From Mycobacterium sp. 852002-40037_SCH5390672 (GTDB lineage Bacteria > Actinomycetota > Actinomycetes > Mycobacteriales > Mycobacteriaceae), in NCBI RefSeq assembly GCF_001665875.1, contig NZ_LZTA01000078.1:82794-146793 (forward strand): 64,000 nucleotides of DNA. Direction: 5' to 3'. A program made the translations under genes and the position numbers. How positions within the stretch are numbered: the first letter of the stretch is position 1; each line of letters starts with the position of its first letter. This document shows positions 35,830 through 47,100 of this stretch, piece after piece. The notes under the pieces are model-generated. The model saw only the letters and a list, made by a program, of their open reading frames with translations, did no database searches and had not been told where the DNA came from.

Positions 35830-35929
35830 CAGCCACGCTAGCGCGGCGCGTAAGCGAAATCAGGCCCCGCACGATTACCAACTTCCGTTGTGAACGCATG
35901 TCATCAACAGGAAGCCGACGGTCACGCCG

Positions 35930-36130
35930 AGCACCAACCGGCGGGGAGCCGCTGACCCAACGGGTCCCGAATCTCGGCCGGGTCAGCGGCTCCGGTCACA
36001 TAGCCGACTACACGCATATCGCCGACAAGATCTTCACGGACAAGGACCGCGGCTTGTTCAATGCCGTCGGATTCGCCATCGAACTGGCGACGCTTACCGA
36101 GCCCAAAGACCGTCTGGTCAGCATGAGTCC
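35930..36130 (-). pseudogene. Fossil fragment of an NRPS adenylation domain
   Basis: A minus-strand frame reads GIEQAAVLVREDLVGDMRVV then [21 protein letters not shown]. This parallels the Mps2 adenylation C-terminal subdomain ([35 protein letters not shown]). Similarity extends upstream to the LGE-type segment. It has no P-loop, carrier domain or continuation, and several key residues have decayed. It has the same orientation as mps2 and lies about 330 bp past its end. It looks like debris from an earlier NRPS module or from recombination. Confidence 0.75.
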
Positions 36131-36139
36131 AGCCATTGG

Positions 36140-36400
36140 GAACGCTAGTAGACGACGACCCTGTTAGTCCAGGGTTATCCAAACTTAATGTCTCGTCAAT
36201 TGCCGAATACGTAGATAAAACCTAGTGATTAGCGCAATGAACGTACTTCTAGTACTGACTAACAGCAGCAGACCAACATACAGTATGGAGTGGTTTTAGG
36301 GTTTCGAGATTTGAAAGCGACGCATCGCAACACCGCCCATTATCGCCGGCTTATAGGCAGCACCGCTTCTAGCCCATGGGCCGATAACGCCAATTGCGCA
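36140..36400. other. Gene-free, AT-richer boundary sequence
   Basis: Between the NRPS fossil and the mps2 terminator the sequence is visibly richer in A and T than its surroundings (for example AACTTAATGTCTCG and AAAACCTAGTGATTAG). It holds a perfect CATACAGTATG palindrome (36277-36287). No coding frame is convincing. It may be a remnant of a mobile or imported segment at the edge of the GPL locus. Confidence 0.45.
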
Positions 36401-36406
36401 TTCACA

Positions 36407-36440
36407 AAAGTGGCGTGGCCCGTATGGACCACGCCACTTT
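36407..36440 (-). terminator. Hairpin terminator after mps2
   Basis: Perfect 12-base arms AAAGTGGCGTGG / CCACGCCACTTT enclose a ten-base loop, 18 bp past the mps2 stop codon. On the minus strand the stem ends in CTTTTG, a short U-run. It is the most convincing intrinsic terminator in the window. Confidence 0.82.
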
Positions 36441-36457
36441 CGGAACCCCCGAAGGGA

Positions 36458-39400
36458 TTACAGCAAACCGAGCAGTTGCAGGTCGGTGGCGTACTTGACG
36501 ATCACCGGAGCGCTGACATGAGGGATGTCGTTGTCGGAACCGACCTTGGCTTCCTGCACCGCGGCGCGGAAGCGATCCGTCGGGGCAAAGGCACCCCGGG
36601 CCGGCTCGGCGGGCTGCAGGTTCTTCGGGTCCCGCAGCAGCAACATCAACATCTGCAGTACCGAGTTCTGCCGCTGCCGTTCGGGCAGGCCGCGCAGACC
36701 GGCCTCGAAGCGCTGCAGCCACTCGCCGAAGTCGCCGACGCGCTCGATCGGGTAGCCCGCTTCGATCAGCCAGTCGACGTACTCGTCGAGCCCGATGCCG
36801 TCGTCGTGCGGGTTCATCACGTGGTACGTCTCGAACCCGTCCATCACCTGGGCGCCCAGTTTGGCGATCGCCTCGGCGACGAACTCGACGGGCAGGCCGT
36901 CGAAGTGCGCGCTCTGCCGGTTGCCGTCCGCGTCGAGTTGATAGAACGACTTGGGGGCGGTGCCGGTGGCCACGACGCTCAGGATCATCCGGGTGAAGAT
37001 GTCCGCCACGTTGAGCTGACCGGCGTAGCTGGTGTCGGCCAGGATCATGTCGGAGCGGAACACCGAGACCGGCAGACCGCACAGGTCGTGGGCCTCGCGC
37101 AGCAGGACCTCGCCCGCCCACTTGCTGTTTCCGTACCCGTTGGCGTAGCCGCCGTCGATGACGCGGGTGGCGCTGATGACCCGGATGTCGGCGTCCTCGG
37201 TGAACGCCGCCGGGTCGATCTGGCGGCCCACGTCTGAAGTCGACACGTACGCGTACGGCTTCTTCTTTGTAGTAAGCGCCAACCGGAGCAGCTCCGCGGT
37301 GCCCCCCACGTTGGGGGTGAACAGCTCGTTGTAGGGCAGGACGCCGTTGACCACGGCAGCGGAGTCGACGATCAGATCGACGGTGTCGGCCAGCCGCTGC
37401 CACGTCTCGTCGGTCAGGCCGAGGTTGGCCTGGCCCTTGTCGCCGGCGACAACCTGCAGGTGTTCTTCGGCCAATTCCTGGAAGTGCCGGAGCAGTTCCG
37501 GGTCGCCGGTGTTGAAGGTCTTCTCCAGGCGCTGCCATGCGTCCTCGTCGGACTTGGCCCGCACCAAGCAGATCAGCTTGCCGTCGACCTGTTCCAGCTG
37601 CTCGAGCCACTCCAGCGCCAGGTAGCGACCCAGGAAACCGGTCGCCCCGGTCAGCAGAACCGTGCGGATCTCAGCGCTGGGTCCGGGTAGCGTCGGCGCG
37701 GTCGACAGCGTGGTCGCGTCGATGAACTTGTCCAAGGTGAGGTCGCGGGCGTGCACCTCCTTGGCGTCGGCGCCGTGCACCGCCGCGAAGCCGGGGCCCG
37801 CGGCGGCCTCGGTGTCGGCACCGCTGGTGATCCGCTGGCTCAGGCTGCGGACCGACTGCGAGTCGAACAGTGTGCGCACCGACAGGGCGCCGTCGACGGC
37901 GGTGTTGATCTCGGCGATCACCCGCATCGCGGACAAGGAGTCTCCACCGAGCTCGAAGAAGGAGTCCTCGACCGAGACCCGTTCCATTCCGAGGACGCGG
38001 GCAAAGATGTCGGCCACGATCTCTTCGGTGGGGTCGGACGGCGCGACGTACTCGCCGCCGCGCTTCTGGTACTCCGGCGCGGGCAGGGCGCGCTTGTCGA
38101 GCTTGCCGTTGACCGTCAGCGGCAGCGAGTCCAGCACCACCACCGCAGCCGGCACCATGTAGGCCGGCAACCGGTCAGCCAGCTGGATGCGGATCCCGAC
38201 CGGGTCGGCGGCTCCGGTGACGTAGCCGACCAGGCGCTTGTCGCCGGGGCGGTCCTCACGGGCGATCACCGCGGCCTGCTCGACGCCGTCCAGTCCGGCA
38301 AGGGCCGCCTGCACTTCACCGAGCTCGATGCGGTAGCCGCGCAGCTTGACCTGCTCGTCGGCCCGCCCGAGGTACTCGAGCTGACCGTCGTGGCCCCACC
38401 GGACCAGGTCGCCGGTGCGGTACATCCGCGCACCCGGGCCGCCGAACGGGCAGGCGACGAAACGCCCCGCCGTCAGGCCGGGCCGCCGCGAATACCCCGT
38501 GGCCACACCATGACCGGCGATGTACAACTCGCCGACCACACCCTCGGGTGCCGGGCGCAGCCACCGGTCCAGCACGAACAGCGCGGCGCGTGGCACCGGT
38601 GAGCCGATCGGCGCCGATCCGGCTCCGCTTCGCAGCGGCGCACTCATCGCGGCGTAGACGGTGGCCTCGGTCGGGCCGTAGGCGTTGATCATCACCCGTC
38701 CCGGTGCCCAACGATCGACGATCTCGACCGGGCAGGCTTCACCGGCCACCACCAACGCCGTCGACTCCAGACCTTCCGGCGAGAGCATGCCCACCGCCGA
38801 CGGGGTCTGGCTCAACACGGTGACCTCTTCGGCAACCAGCAGCGCGTGCAGGTCGTCCGGCGAAGCCGCGACCGACTCGGGCACCACGACCAGACGTCCG
38901 CCGTGCAGCAGCGCGCCCCAGATCTCGTGCACGGAGACGTCGAACACCAGTGAGTGCCACTGGGCCCACACACCCGCGTTCGGCAGGTCGGCGTGCAGAG
39001 TCTCCACCAGTTGCGCGACATTCTCGTGGGTGACGGCCACGCCCTTGGGGATACCGGTGGTGCCCGAGGTGTAGATGACGTAGGCGATGTTGTCCGACGA
39101 CGGGATCGGCAACGCCGTGCTGGGCTGGGTGGCCAGCGCCGGGTCGTCGACGTCGATGACAGTCGGGCTGCAGCCGTCCAGCCGTTCCCGCAGACCCGCG
39201 GTGGTGACCACGGCGACGGGCTCGGCGTCGGTGAGCAGGAAGTCGATCCGTGCGGCCGGCAGCGCCGGGTCGATCGGCAGGTACGCCGCCCCGGTCTTCA
39301 GCACCGCAAGGATCGAGACGATCGCGTCGGCGGACCGCGGGAACAGCAGCGCGACCCGCTCGCCGGGGCCGGCCCCCTCTTCGGTCAGCAGATGCGCCAT

Positions 39401-42400
39401 CCGGTTGGCGGCCTCATCGAGCTCCCGATACGTCATCGAGCGGCCGTCGAAGGTCAGCGCCGGCGCGTCCGGGGTGCTGGCAACCTGCGCGGCGAACATC
39501 GCCGGGATCGACTTTCCGGTTGCCGGCTGGTTCAACACCGCGCGGTTGCCCCGCTCGTCGAGCCACGCGTGCTCGTGCTCGTCGACGACGTCGAGCGACA
39601 TCAGCCGTCGGGTCGGATCGGCCGTCATCTCCGACAGCACCCGCTGGAACCTCTCGGTCAGCTTCTCGATGCGGGACGCGTCGAAAACGTCGGTGTCGAA
39701 CTCGACGCGCAGACCCAGTTCCCGGCCCGGAAGCGCCATCACCGACAGCGGGTAGTGGTTGTACTCGCGGTTGGTGACATCGGTGATCGCCAGCTCGTGG
39801 AAGCCCAACGGCACACTGGTGTCGATCGGGTAGTTCTCGTAGAGGAACAGGGTGTCGAACAGCGCGTCGTGACCGGTCACGTGGTGGATGTCGCTCAGCG
39901 CCAGGTGCTCGTGTTCGAGCGTGTCGTTGTGGTGTTGCTGGAGCTGGTCCAACACGTCGGCGACGGTGGTCTCCGCGGTGATGCCGGCCCGCACCGGGAC
40001 GGTGTTGATCAGCAGACCCACCATGGACTCGGCGCCGATCAAGTCGGCCGGCCGGCCCGACACCGCGGTGCCGAACGCGACGTCATGCTGGCCGGTCAGC
40101 CGCATCAGCAGCTGGGCCCATGCGGCCTGCAGCACGGTGTTGACGGTGGTGTGGCAAGTGCGGGCCAGCTCGCCCAGGGCGCGCGTGGTCTCCGCGGACA
40201 GTCGGTAGGACTCCACGGCCCGTCGGCCGAGGCGCATCCGGCCGGCCGGGCCCACCAGGGTGGGGGTGTCGAATCCGTCGAGAACCTGGCGCCATGCCGC
40301 TTGTGCGGCTGCGCGATCCTGGTCGGCCAGCCAGGTCAGGTAGCTGCGGTAGGTCGCCGGCGCGGGCAACTGGTCCCCGTAGTAGCTGGCGAGGATCTCG
40401 CGCAGCAGGATGGGCAGCGACCAGCCGTCCATCACGATGTGGTGGTTGGTGAGCACGAACCGGTACCGGTTGTCCGCGGTGCGGATCAGCGCGGCCCGGA
40501 ATGCCGGACGGTTGGCCAGATCGCTCACCGCGGCGCGTTCGGCGGCGCACAGCTCCTCGACCCGTTGCTCGGGGTCGAGATCCTCGGCGCCCAGCTGGAT
40601 GTACCGCCACGCCATGACCGGGTCGGCCGGGATGACCTGGACGGGCTCGCCGAACTGCGGGCAGAACCGGGCCGCCAGGTTGGGGTGGCGGTTGACCACG
40701 GTGTGCACCGCGTCGTGCAGCCGGTGCGAGTCCAGGGCGCCGGTCACGGTGATACCGAGCTGCACCGCATACACGTCGTCGCCCGGGTCCTGCGCGAAGC
40801 TGGCGTGGAACAGCAGGCCCTGCTGCAGCGGGGTCAGCGGCAAGATGTCGGCGATCTGGTGCTGCTTGCTCAGCTCGTCGATCTGCCGCTGGTTCAGGCG
40901 CGCGGGCGCGATGTCGGACGGGGTCAACCCGCCGCCACCGCCTTGCACGTGGGCGCAAATGCCGGTGAGCGCTTCGAACCACAGCTGACTCAGCCGGTTG
41001 ATCTGCTCGCGGTCCATCGCCGAGGCTGCCCACGTCCAGTTGGCGTGCAGGTGGGGGCCTTCTTCGGTGTCCATGGTGCCGGCGTTGAGGTCAACGGTGT
41101 GCATGAGCGGCATCGCCACCGCCGCGGCCGCGCCGCTCAGCGACAAACTGTCCGGGCTCAGCCGCCACAGCTCACCGGGCAGGTCGGCGGCAGCGCCCAG
41201 CCGTCCCAAATAGTTGAAGCCGATCACCGGGTCGGATCCACCCAGATCGATGTCCGGGTTCAGGTAGCGCAGCAAGCCGTAGGTCAGGCCCTCCGGCAGG
41301 GCGCGCAGTTGCTCCTTGATGGCCTTGACCGCCGCGCCCAGCGCGTCGTCGCCGGCGACCACGCCGGCCCAGTCCAGCCCGTCGACGGTCAGCGCCACCG
41401 GGTATTTCGTGGTGAACCAGCCCACGGTGCGCGACAGGTCGACGTGCGGGCCCAGCTCTTCCTGACGACCGTGACCCTCGACGTCGATGCCGATGCGCGT
41501 GCCACTGCCCAGGAACTGCGTCCAGGCCATCCCGAACGCGATCAACAGGATGTCCTGCACCCCGGCGTGGAACGCCGCGGGCACCTCACCCAGCAGCAGC
41601 CGGGTGGTCTCGACATCCAGCGACACCGACAGCTGCTCGGCGGTCTGGTAGGTGTCCTCCTCGGGGCGCACCGCCGGCAGCACGGCCGGGGTTGCGACCA
41701 CCTCGCGCCAGGCGTCGGCCTGCTCGACCACCGCCGGGCTCTGTGCGTGCTCGGCCAGCAACGAGGACCAGCGGGCGAACGACGTGCCGCCGGCGGGCAG
41801 CGCCACCGGCTGGCCGCTGTGATGCTGCGCCCAGGCGATGTTGAGGTCCTCGATCAGGGTCCGCCACGACACACCGTCGACGGCCACGTGGTGGATGATC
41901 AACGCCAATTGGCTTGTCTCGCTTGCCCAGACGGCGCTCACCATGACCCCCGCGCCCGGGTTCAGCCGTGACCGGGCCGCCACCAGTGTCGCGTCGGACA
42001 ACTCGTCGACCGACTGCAGGCAGTCGCCGGCCTGCACGGTGCCCGGTTCGGGTGCCTCCAGCACCCAGCCGCCGTTGCCGTCGTCCTCCACGCGCAGCCG
42101 CAGCATCGGGTGACGGTCCAGCAGCGCCTGCAGCACGACGGCCACGTCGTCGGAGGTGACGCCCGCGGGCGCCGCCAGCACCATGGTCTGGTTGAAGTCG
42201 TCGATGGGGCCCTGCACGGTCTGCAGCCAATGCATGATCGGCGTGGCCAGCACCGGCCCGATCCCCTCGTCGACCACGTCGACCTCGTCGGCGCCGTCGG
42301 TGGCCACCCGGGCCAGCCGGGCGACCGTCTGCTCGACGAACACGTCGCGGGGGCGGCACATCACGCCGGCCGCCCGGGCCCGGGCCACCACCTGCATCGA

Positions 42401-44116
42401 CAGGATGCTGTCCCCACCCAGGTCGAAGAACGAGTCGTCCACGCCGACCCGCTCCACGCCCAGCACCTGGGCGTAGATGCCGGCCAGAATCTCCTCGGTG
42501 TGGTTGCCGGGGGCACGGTAGTGGCCACCGCGCTTGTGGTACTCGGGCGCGGGCAGCGCCCGCTTGTCCAGCTTGCCGTTGACCGTCAACGGCAAGGTCT
42601 CCAGCACGACGACCGCGGCCGGAACCATATAGGCCGGCAACCGCTTGCCCAACTGGGTGCGCAGCTCGGCCGGATCGGCGGTCCCGGTGATGTAACCCAC
42701 CAGGCGCTTGTCGCCGGGGCGGTCCTCGCGAGCGATCACCGCCGCCTGGTCCACGCCGTCCAGCGAGGCGAGGGCCGATTGAATCTCCCCGAGCTCGATG
42801 CGGTAGCCGCGGATCTTGACCTGCTCGTCGGCGCGGCCCAGGTACTGCAGCTGCCCGTCGGCACCCCAGCGGACCAGGTCACCGGTGCGGTACATCCGCG
42901 CCCCTGGCCCCCCGAACGGGCAGGCTACAAAGCGCGAGGCCGTCAAACCGGACCGGCGGGCATACCCGGTGGCCACGCCGCGACCGGCCACATACAACTC
43001 ACCGACCACGCCTTCCGGCGCGGGCCGCAACCACTTGTCCAGCACGAACAGCGCCGCGCCGGGAACCGGCGACCCGATCGGCGGGGCCCCCGAGTCACCC
43101 ACGAGCGGCGTGCTCATCGCCGCGTAGACGGTAGCCTCGGTCGGGCCGTAAGCGTTGATCATCACCCGTCCGGGCGCCCACCGGTCGACCACCTCGGCCG
43201 GGCAGGCTTCACCGGCCACCACCAGCGCCGTGGAGTCCAACCCCTCCGGCGAGAGCATGCCCACCGCGGACGGGGTCTGGCTCAAGACGTTGACCTTCTC
43301 GGCGACCAGCAGGGCGTGCAGCTCGTCGGGTGAACCCGCGACCGACTCGGGCACGACCACAAGGCGGCCGCCGTGCAGCAGCGCACCCCAGATCTCCCAG
43401 ACCGAGACGTCGAAGACCAGCGAGTGCCACTGCGACCAGACCTTCCCCGGGCCGGTAGGCAGATCGGCGTGCAGCGTCCGCAAGAACTCGGTCACATTGC
43501 GGTGCGTGACCGCGACGCCCTTGGGGGTCCCCGTGGTGCCCGAGGTGTAGATCATGTAGGCGATGTCCTCGGGCGCCGGCCCCGGCAGCGCGCTGCCGGG
43601 CTGGCCGCGAAGGACGTCAGTGGCGGCTTCGTCGACGTCGATGACGGGCAGGTCGAAGCCGTCCAGCCGGGTGCGCAGGCTGGTCGTGGTCACCACCGCG
43701 ATCGGCGTGGCATCGTCGAGCATGAATTCCATCCGCGCCGACGGCAGCGCCGGGTCGATCGGCAGATACGCCGCCCCGGTCTTGAGCACCGCAAGGATCG
43801 AGATGATCGCCTCGGCCGAACGGGAGATCAGCAGCGCAACGCATTCGCCCGGTCGCGCGCCCTGGTCGGCCAGCAGGTGCGCCAGCCCGTTCGCGGCCTC
43901 GTCGAGCTCGCGATAGGTCATCGAGCGATCCCCGAAGCTCAGCGCGACCGCCTGCGGGGCACGCGCCACCTGCGTGGCGAACACCTCGGGGATCGACGAC
44001 GGAGCCTTGACCGGCTTGGTCAGGACCGCGCGGTTGCCCCACTCATCGAGTCGGTCGTGCTCGCCGCCATCCAGCAGATCGATCGACAACAATCGCCGTC
44101 CCGCACCGACGGTCAT
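36458..44116 (-). CDS. mps2: GPL non-ribosomal peptide synthetase Mps2 (modules 3-4 with reductase)
   Basis: A 2552-residue NRPS ordered A3-T3-E3-C4-A4-T4-R. A3 has [13 protein letters not shown] near residue 190, and T3 has [15 protein letters not shown] near 565. E3 has [10 protein letters not shown] near 745. C4 has HHIVMDGWS near 1228, A4 has [13 protein letters not shown] near 1683, and T4 has [14 protein letters not shown] near 2058. The terminal domain (about 2155-2552) opens [11 protein letters not shown] and has YGNSKWAGE, an NAD(P)H-dependent thioester reductase that would release an amino alcohol. This suits D-Ala then L-alaninol of the GPL core. A3 and A4 signature residues read as DVWSVAAVY and DVHSVAAVY. 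Its ATG overlaps the mps1 stop (ATGA). Confidence 0.95.
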   Translation of the reverse strand: MTVGAGRRLLSIDLLDGGEHDRLDEWGNRAVLTKPVKAPSSIPEVFATQVARAPQAVALSFGDRSMTYRELDEAANGLAHLLADQGARPGECVALLISRSAEAIISILAVLKTGAAYLPIDPALPSARMEFMLDDATPIAVVTTTSLRTRLDGFDLPVIDVDEAATDVLRGQPGSALPGPAPEDIAYMIYTSGTTGTPKGVAVTHRNVTEFLRTLHADLPTGPGKVWSQWHSLVFDVSVWEIWGALLHGGRLVVVPESVAGSPDELHALLVAEKVNVLSQTPSAVGMLSPEGLDSTALVVAGEACPAEVVDRWAPGRVMINAYGPTEATVYAAMSTPLVGDSGAPPIGSPVPGAALFVLDKWLRPAPEGVVGELYVAGRGVATGYARRSGLTASRFVACPFGGPGARMYRTGDLVRWGADGQLQYLGRADEQVKIRGYRIELGEIQSALASLDGVDQAAVIAREDRPGDKRLVGYITGTADPAELRTQLGKRLPAYMVPAAVVVLETLPLTVNGKLDKRALPAPEYHKRGGHYRAPGNHTEEILAGIYAQVLGVERVGVDDSFFDLGGDSILSMQVVARARAAGVMCRPRDVFVEQTVARLARVATDGADEVDVVDEGIGPVLATPIMHWLQTVQGPIDDFNQTMVLAAPAGVTSDDVAVVLQALLDRHPMLRLRVEDDGNGGWVLEAPEPGTVQAGDCLQSVDELSDATLVAARSRLNPGAGVMVSAVWASETSQLALIIHHVAVDGVSWRTLIEDLNIAWAQHHSGQPVALPAGGTSFARWSSLLAEHAQSPAVVEQADAWREVVATPAVLPAVRPEEDTYQTAEQLSVSLDVETTRLLLGEVPAAFHAGVQDILLIAFGMAWTQFLGSGTRIGIDVEGHGRQEELGPHVDLSRTVGWFTTKYPVALTVDGLDWAGVVAGDDALGAAVKAIKEQLRALPEGLTYGLLRYLNPDIDLGGSDPVIGFNYLGRLGAAADLPGELWRLSPDSLSLSGAAAAVAMPLMHTVDLNAGTMDTEEGPHLHANWTWAASAMDREQINRLSQLWFEALTGICAHVQGGGGGLTPSDIAPARLNQRQIDELSKQHQIADILPLTPLQQGLLFHASFAQDPGDDVYAVQLGITVTGALDSHRLHDAVHTVVNRHPNLAARFCPQFGEPVQVIPADPVMAWRYIQLGAEDLDPEQRVEELCAAERAAVSDLANRPAFRAALIRTADNRYRFVLTNHHIVMDGWSLPILLREILASYYGDQLPAPATYRSYLTWLADQDRAAAQAAWRQVLDGFDTPTLVGPAGRMRLGRRAVESYRLSAETTRALGELARTCHTTVNTVLQAAWAQLLMRLTGQHDVAFGTAVSGRPADLIGAESMVGLLINTVPVRAGITAETTVADVLDQLQQHHNDTLEHEHLALSDIHHVTGHDALFDTLFLYENYPIDTSVPLGFHELAITDVTNREYNHYPLSVMALPGRELGLRVEFDTDVFDASRIEKLTERFQRVLSEMTADPTRRLMSLDVVDEHEHAWLDERGNRAVLNQPATGKSIPAMFAAQVASTPDAPALTFDGRSMTYRELDEAANRMAHLLTEEGAGPGERVALLFPRSADAIVSILAVLKTGAAYLPIDPALPAARIDFLLTDAEPVAVVTTAGLRERLDGCSPTVIDVDDPALATQPSTALPIPSSDNIAYVIYTSGTTGIPKGVAVTHENVAQLVETLHADLPNAGVWAQWHSLVFDVSVHEIWGALLHGGRLVVVPESVAASPDDLHALLVAEEVTVLSQTPSAVGMLSPEGLESTALVVAGEACPVEIVDRWAPGRVMINAYGPTEATVYAAMSAPLRSGAGSAPIGSPVPRAALFVLDRWLRPAPEGVVGELYIAGHGVATGYSRRPGLTAGRFVACPFGGPGARMYRTGDLVRWGHDGQLEYLGRADEQVKLRGYRIELGEVQAALAGLDGVEQAAVIAREDRPGDKRLVGYVTGAADPVGIRIQLADRLPAYMVPAAVVVLDSLPLTVNGKLDKRALPAPEYQKRGGEYVAPSDPTEEIVADIFARVLGMERVSVEDSFFELGGDSLSAMRVIAEINTAVDGALSVRTLFDSQSVRSLSQRITSGADTEAAAGPGFAAVHGADAKEVHARDLTLDKFIDATTLSTAPTLPGPSAEIRTVLLTGATGFLGRYLALEWLEQLEQVDGKLICLVRAKSDEDAWQRLEKTFNTGDPELLRHFQELAEEHLQVVAGDKGQANLGLTDETWQRLADTVDLIVDSAAVVNGVLPYNELFTPNVGGTAELLRLALTTKKKPYAYVSTSDVGRQIDPAAFTEDADIRVISATRVIDGGYANGYGNSKWAGEVLLREAHDLCGLPVSVFRSDMILADTSYAGQLNVADIFTRMILSVVATGTAPKSFYQLDADGNRQSAHFDGLPVEFVAEAIAKLGAQVMDGFETYHVMNPHDDGIGLDEYVDWLIEAGYPIERVGDFGEWLQRFEAGLRGLPERQRQNSVLQMLMLLLRDPKNLQPAEPARGAFAPTDRFRAAVQEAKVGSDNDIPHVSAPVIVKYATDLQLLGLL

Positions 44117-47100
44117 GACTGCTCCTCCAAGTCCACGGTCATGGCTTCCAGTACCCGCCGGAATCGCTCGACTAGCTTTTCAATCCTCGCCTCGCCGAAC
44201 ACGTCGGTATCGAACTCAACGCGAAGGCCAATTTCGTGGCCCGGCACAGCTTGAACCGAAAGCGGGTAGTGGTTGTATTCCCGATTCGTGAATCCACTAA
44301 TAGTTAACTCGTCCACAGCCGATAGCGCGGCAGTATCGAGTGGATAGTTCTCGTACACGAACATTGTGTCGAAAATTTGGTCATGTCCCGTTACACGATG
44401 GATTTCATTCAGTGCTAAATGCTGGTGGTCCAAGGTGTCGGTGTAGGTGCGTTGTAGCTGGTCAAGCAGGTCGGCGATGGTGGTTTCGGCGCCGATGGTT
44501 GCCCGCACCGGCACGGTGTTGATCAAAAGGCCCACCATGGCCTCAGACCCGGCCAATTCGGTCGGACGGCCCGAAACCGCAGTGCCGAACACCACATCGT
44601 GCTGTCCGGTCAGCCAGATCAGCAGCTGCGCCCAGGCGGCCTGCAGCACGGTGCTGACCGTGGTGCGGCACGAACGGGCCAATTCGCCCAGCAGGCGGCT
44701 GGTCTCCGCGGACACCTGGAACTCGGCAACACCGCGCGGCCCGAGTCCCGTGCGTCCTGAGGGGCCCACCAGCGTGGGGGTCTCGAAACCCTCGAGCACT
44801 TCGCGCCACGCCGCCTGAGCGGCAGTCCGGTCCTGCTCGGAGAGCCAGGTGATGAAGCTGCGGTACGGCACCGGCGCGGGTAGCCGCACCCCGAAATAGC
44901 TGGCGAAGATCTCTTGCAGCAGGAGTGGCTTGGACCAGCCGTCGAGCACGATGTGGTGGTTGGTCAGCACGAATCGGTACGTGTTCTCCGCGGTGCGGAT
45001 CAGGGCGCCCCGGAATGGTGGCTGCCCGGCCAGATCACAGACGGCGATCCGTTCGGCGGTGGACAACCGGTCGACCTGCTGCTCGATGTCGCTGGCGGCG
45101 TCCAACTCGACGTATTGCCAGGCCAGCGTCGGATCGGCCGACAGGACCTGCACCGGCTCCCCGAATTCCTCGGAGAAGCTGGCCACCACGTTGGGGTGGC
45201 GGGTGATGACGGTGTGCACCGCCTCGCGCAGCCGCTCCGGATCGATGGCACCGGTCACCGAGATGTCGAGCTGCACGGCATAGAGGTCTTCGGAGTCTTG
45301 GCCGCCCTGGGCGGTGCCGGTGTGGAACAGCAGCCCCTGCTGCAGCGGGGTCAGGGGCAACACATCGGCGATCTGGTACTGCTGCTGCAGTTCGTCGAGG
45401 TCCCGCTGGCTCAGGCGGGCGGGCGCGATGTCGGACGGCGTGAAGCCGCCGCCGCCGTTGCGCACGTGCGCGCAGATGCCGGCCAGCGCGTCGAACCACA
45501 GCTCGCTGAGCCGGCTGATCTGCTTCTCGTCCAGCGCCGAGAGCGCCCACGTCCAGTTGGCCTGCAGGTGCGGCCCCTCCGCGGTGTCCATGGTGCCCGC
45601 GTTGAGCTCCACCGTGTGCGGCAGCGGAAGCGCCACCGCGCCGGCCGCACCCGCCAACGCGAAGCTGTCCGGGTCCAACTGCCACAGATCCGCCGACAAT
45701 TCGGCGGCCCCACCGCCGAGCCGGCCCAGATAGTTGAACCCGATGACCGGATCCGAACCGTCCAGTCCCGCTTGGGGATTCAGGTAGCGCAGCAATCCGT
45801 AGGTCAAGCCGTCGGGCAGCGCGCGCAGTTGCTCCTTGGCGTCCTTGATCAGCCCGCCCACCGCCGCGTCACCGCCGACAACCTGTCCCCAGGACAGTCC
45901 ACCGACCCGCAGCGACACCGGGTACTTGGCGGTAAACCAGCCGACCGTGCGGGACAGATCCACCTGCGGGCCCAGCTCTTCGTTGCGTCCGTGGCCTTCC
46001 ACGTCGATGGCGATCGGCGCGCCGGTGCCGACGAATTGGGTCCAGGCCAAGCCGAACGCGATCAAGAGAATGTCCTGCACGCCGGCGTGAAACGCCGCGG
46101 GCACCTCACCCAACACCAGCCGCGTCGTCTCGACGTCCAGCGACGCCGAGAACTGCCCGGCCGTCAGGTAGGTGTCCTGGGGCTGCGCCTGCGGCAGCAC
46201 CGCCGGGACGGCGGCCACCTGCCGCCACTCCTCCAGCTGCTCGACCACCTCGGGGCGCCGCGCGTACTCATCCAGCAGCGACGACCACCGAGCGAACGAG
46301 GTGCCGCCCACCGGCAAGGCCACCGACTGTCCGCTATGGTGCTGCGCCCAGGCGATGTTGAGGTCCTCGATCAGGGTCCGCCAGGACACGCCGTCGACGG
46401 CCAGGTGATGGATGATCAACGCCAATTGGTTTGTCGCACTTGCCCATACGGCACGCATCACGACGCCGTCGGCCAGATTCAGCCGCGACCGGGCGTCGAC
46501 CAGCGCCGCTTCGGATAACACGTCGACCGACTCCAGGCAGTCGCCGGCCTGCACCGAACCCGCTTCGGGCGCCTCCAGCGACCAGCCGCCGGCGCCGTCG
46601 TCCTCGACGCGCAACCGCAGCATCGCGTGCCGATCCAGCAGCGCCTGCAGCACCACCGGCACGTCGTCGAAGGTGACCTCCGCGGGTGCCGCCAGCACCA
46701 TGGTCTGGTTGAACTGCTCGACGGGGCCGTCCATGTTCTGCAGCCAGCGCATGATCGGGGTGGCCACCACGGGTCCAAGCCCCTCGTCGACCACGTCGTC
46801 GTCGCCGCTGGCTATCGTGGCGACGCGCGCCAGCCGGGCCACGGTCTGCTCGACGAAGACGTCCCGCGGGCGGCACACCACTCCGGCCGTCCGGGCGCGG
46901 GCCACAACCTGCATCGACAGGATGCTGTCCCCGCCGAGGTCGAAGAAGGAGTCGTCAACGCCGACGCGCTCGACACCCAGCACCTGGGCGTAGATGCCGG
47001 CCAGGATCTCCTCGACCGCGCTCACCGGCGCCCGGTAGCGATCGGCGTCCTGGTATTCCGGCGCCGGCAGGGCCCGGGTGTCCAGTTTGCCGTTGACCGT

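Noticed and set aside
35035..35841. A plus-strand 268-codon gene opposite the AraC gene
   Set aside because: Only its middle (35218-35391) resembles protein, and that part is the inverted AraC segment; the flanks are antisense shadow.
38954..41971. A 1005-codon open frame on the plus strand antisense to mps2
   Set aside because: It is a complement shadow of the GC-rich NRPS gene; the translation is Arg/Gly/Val-rich with no domain, while the minus strand has full NRPS motifs.
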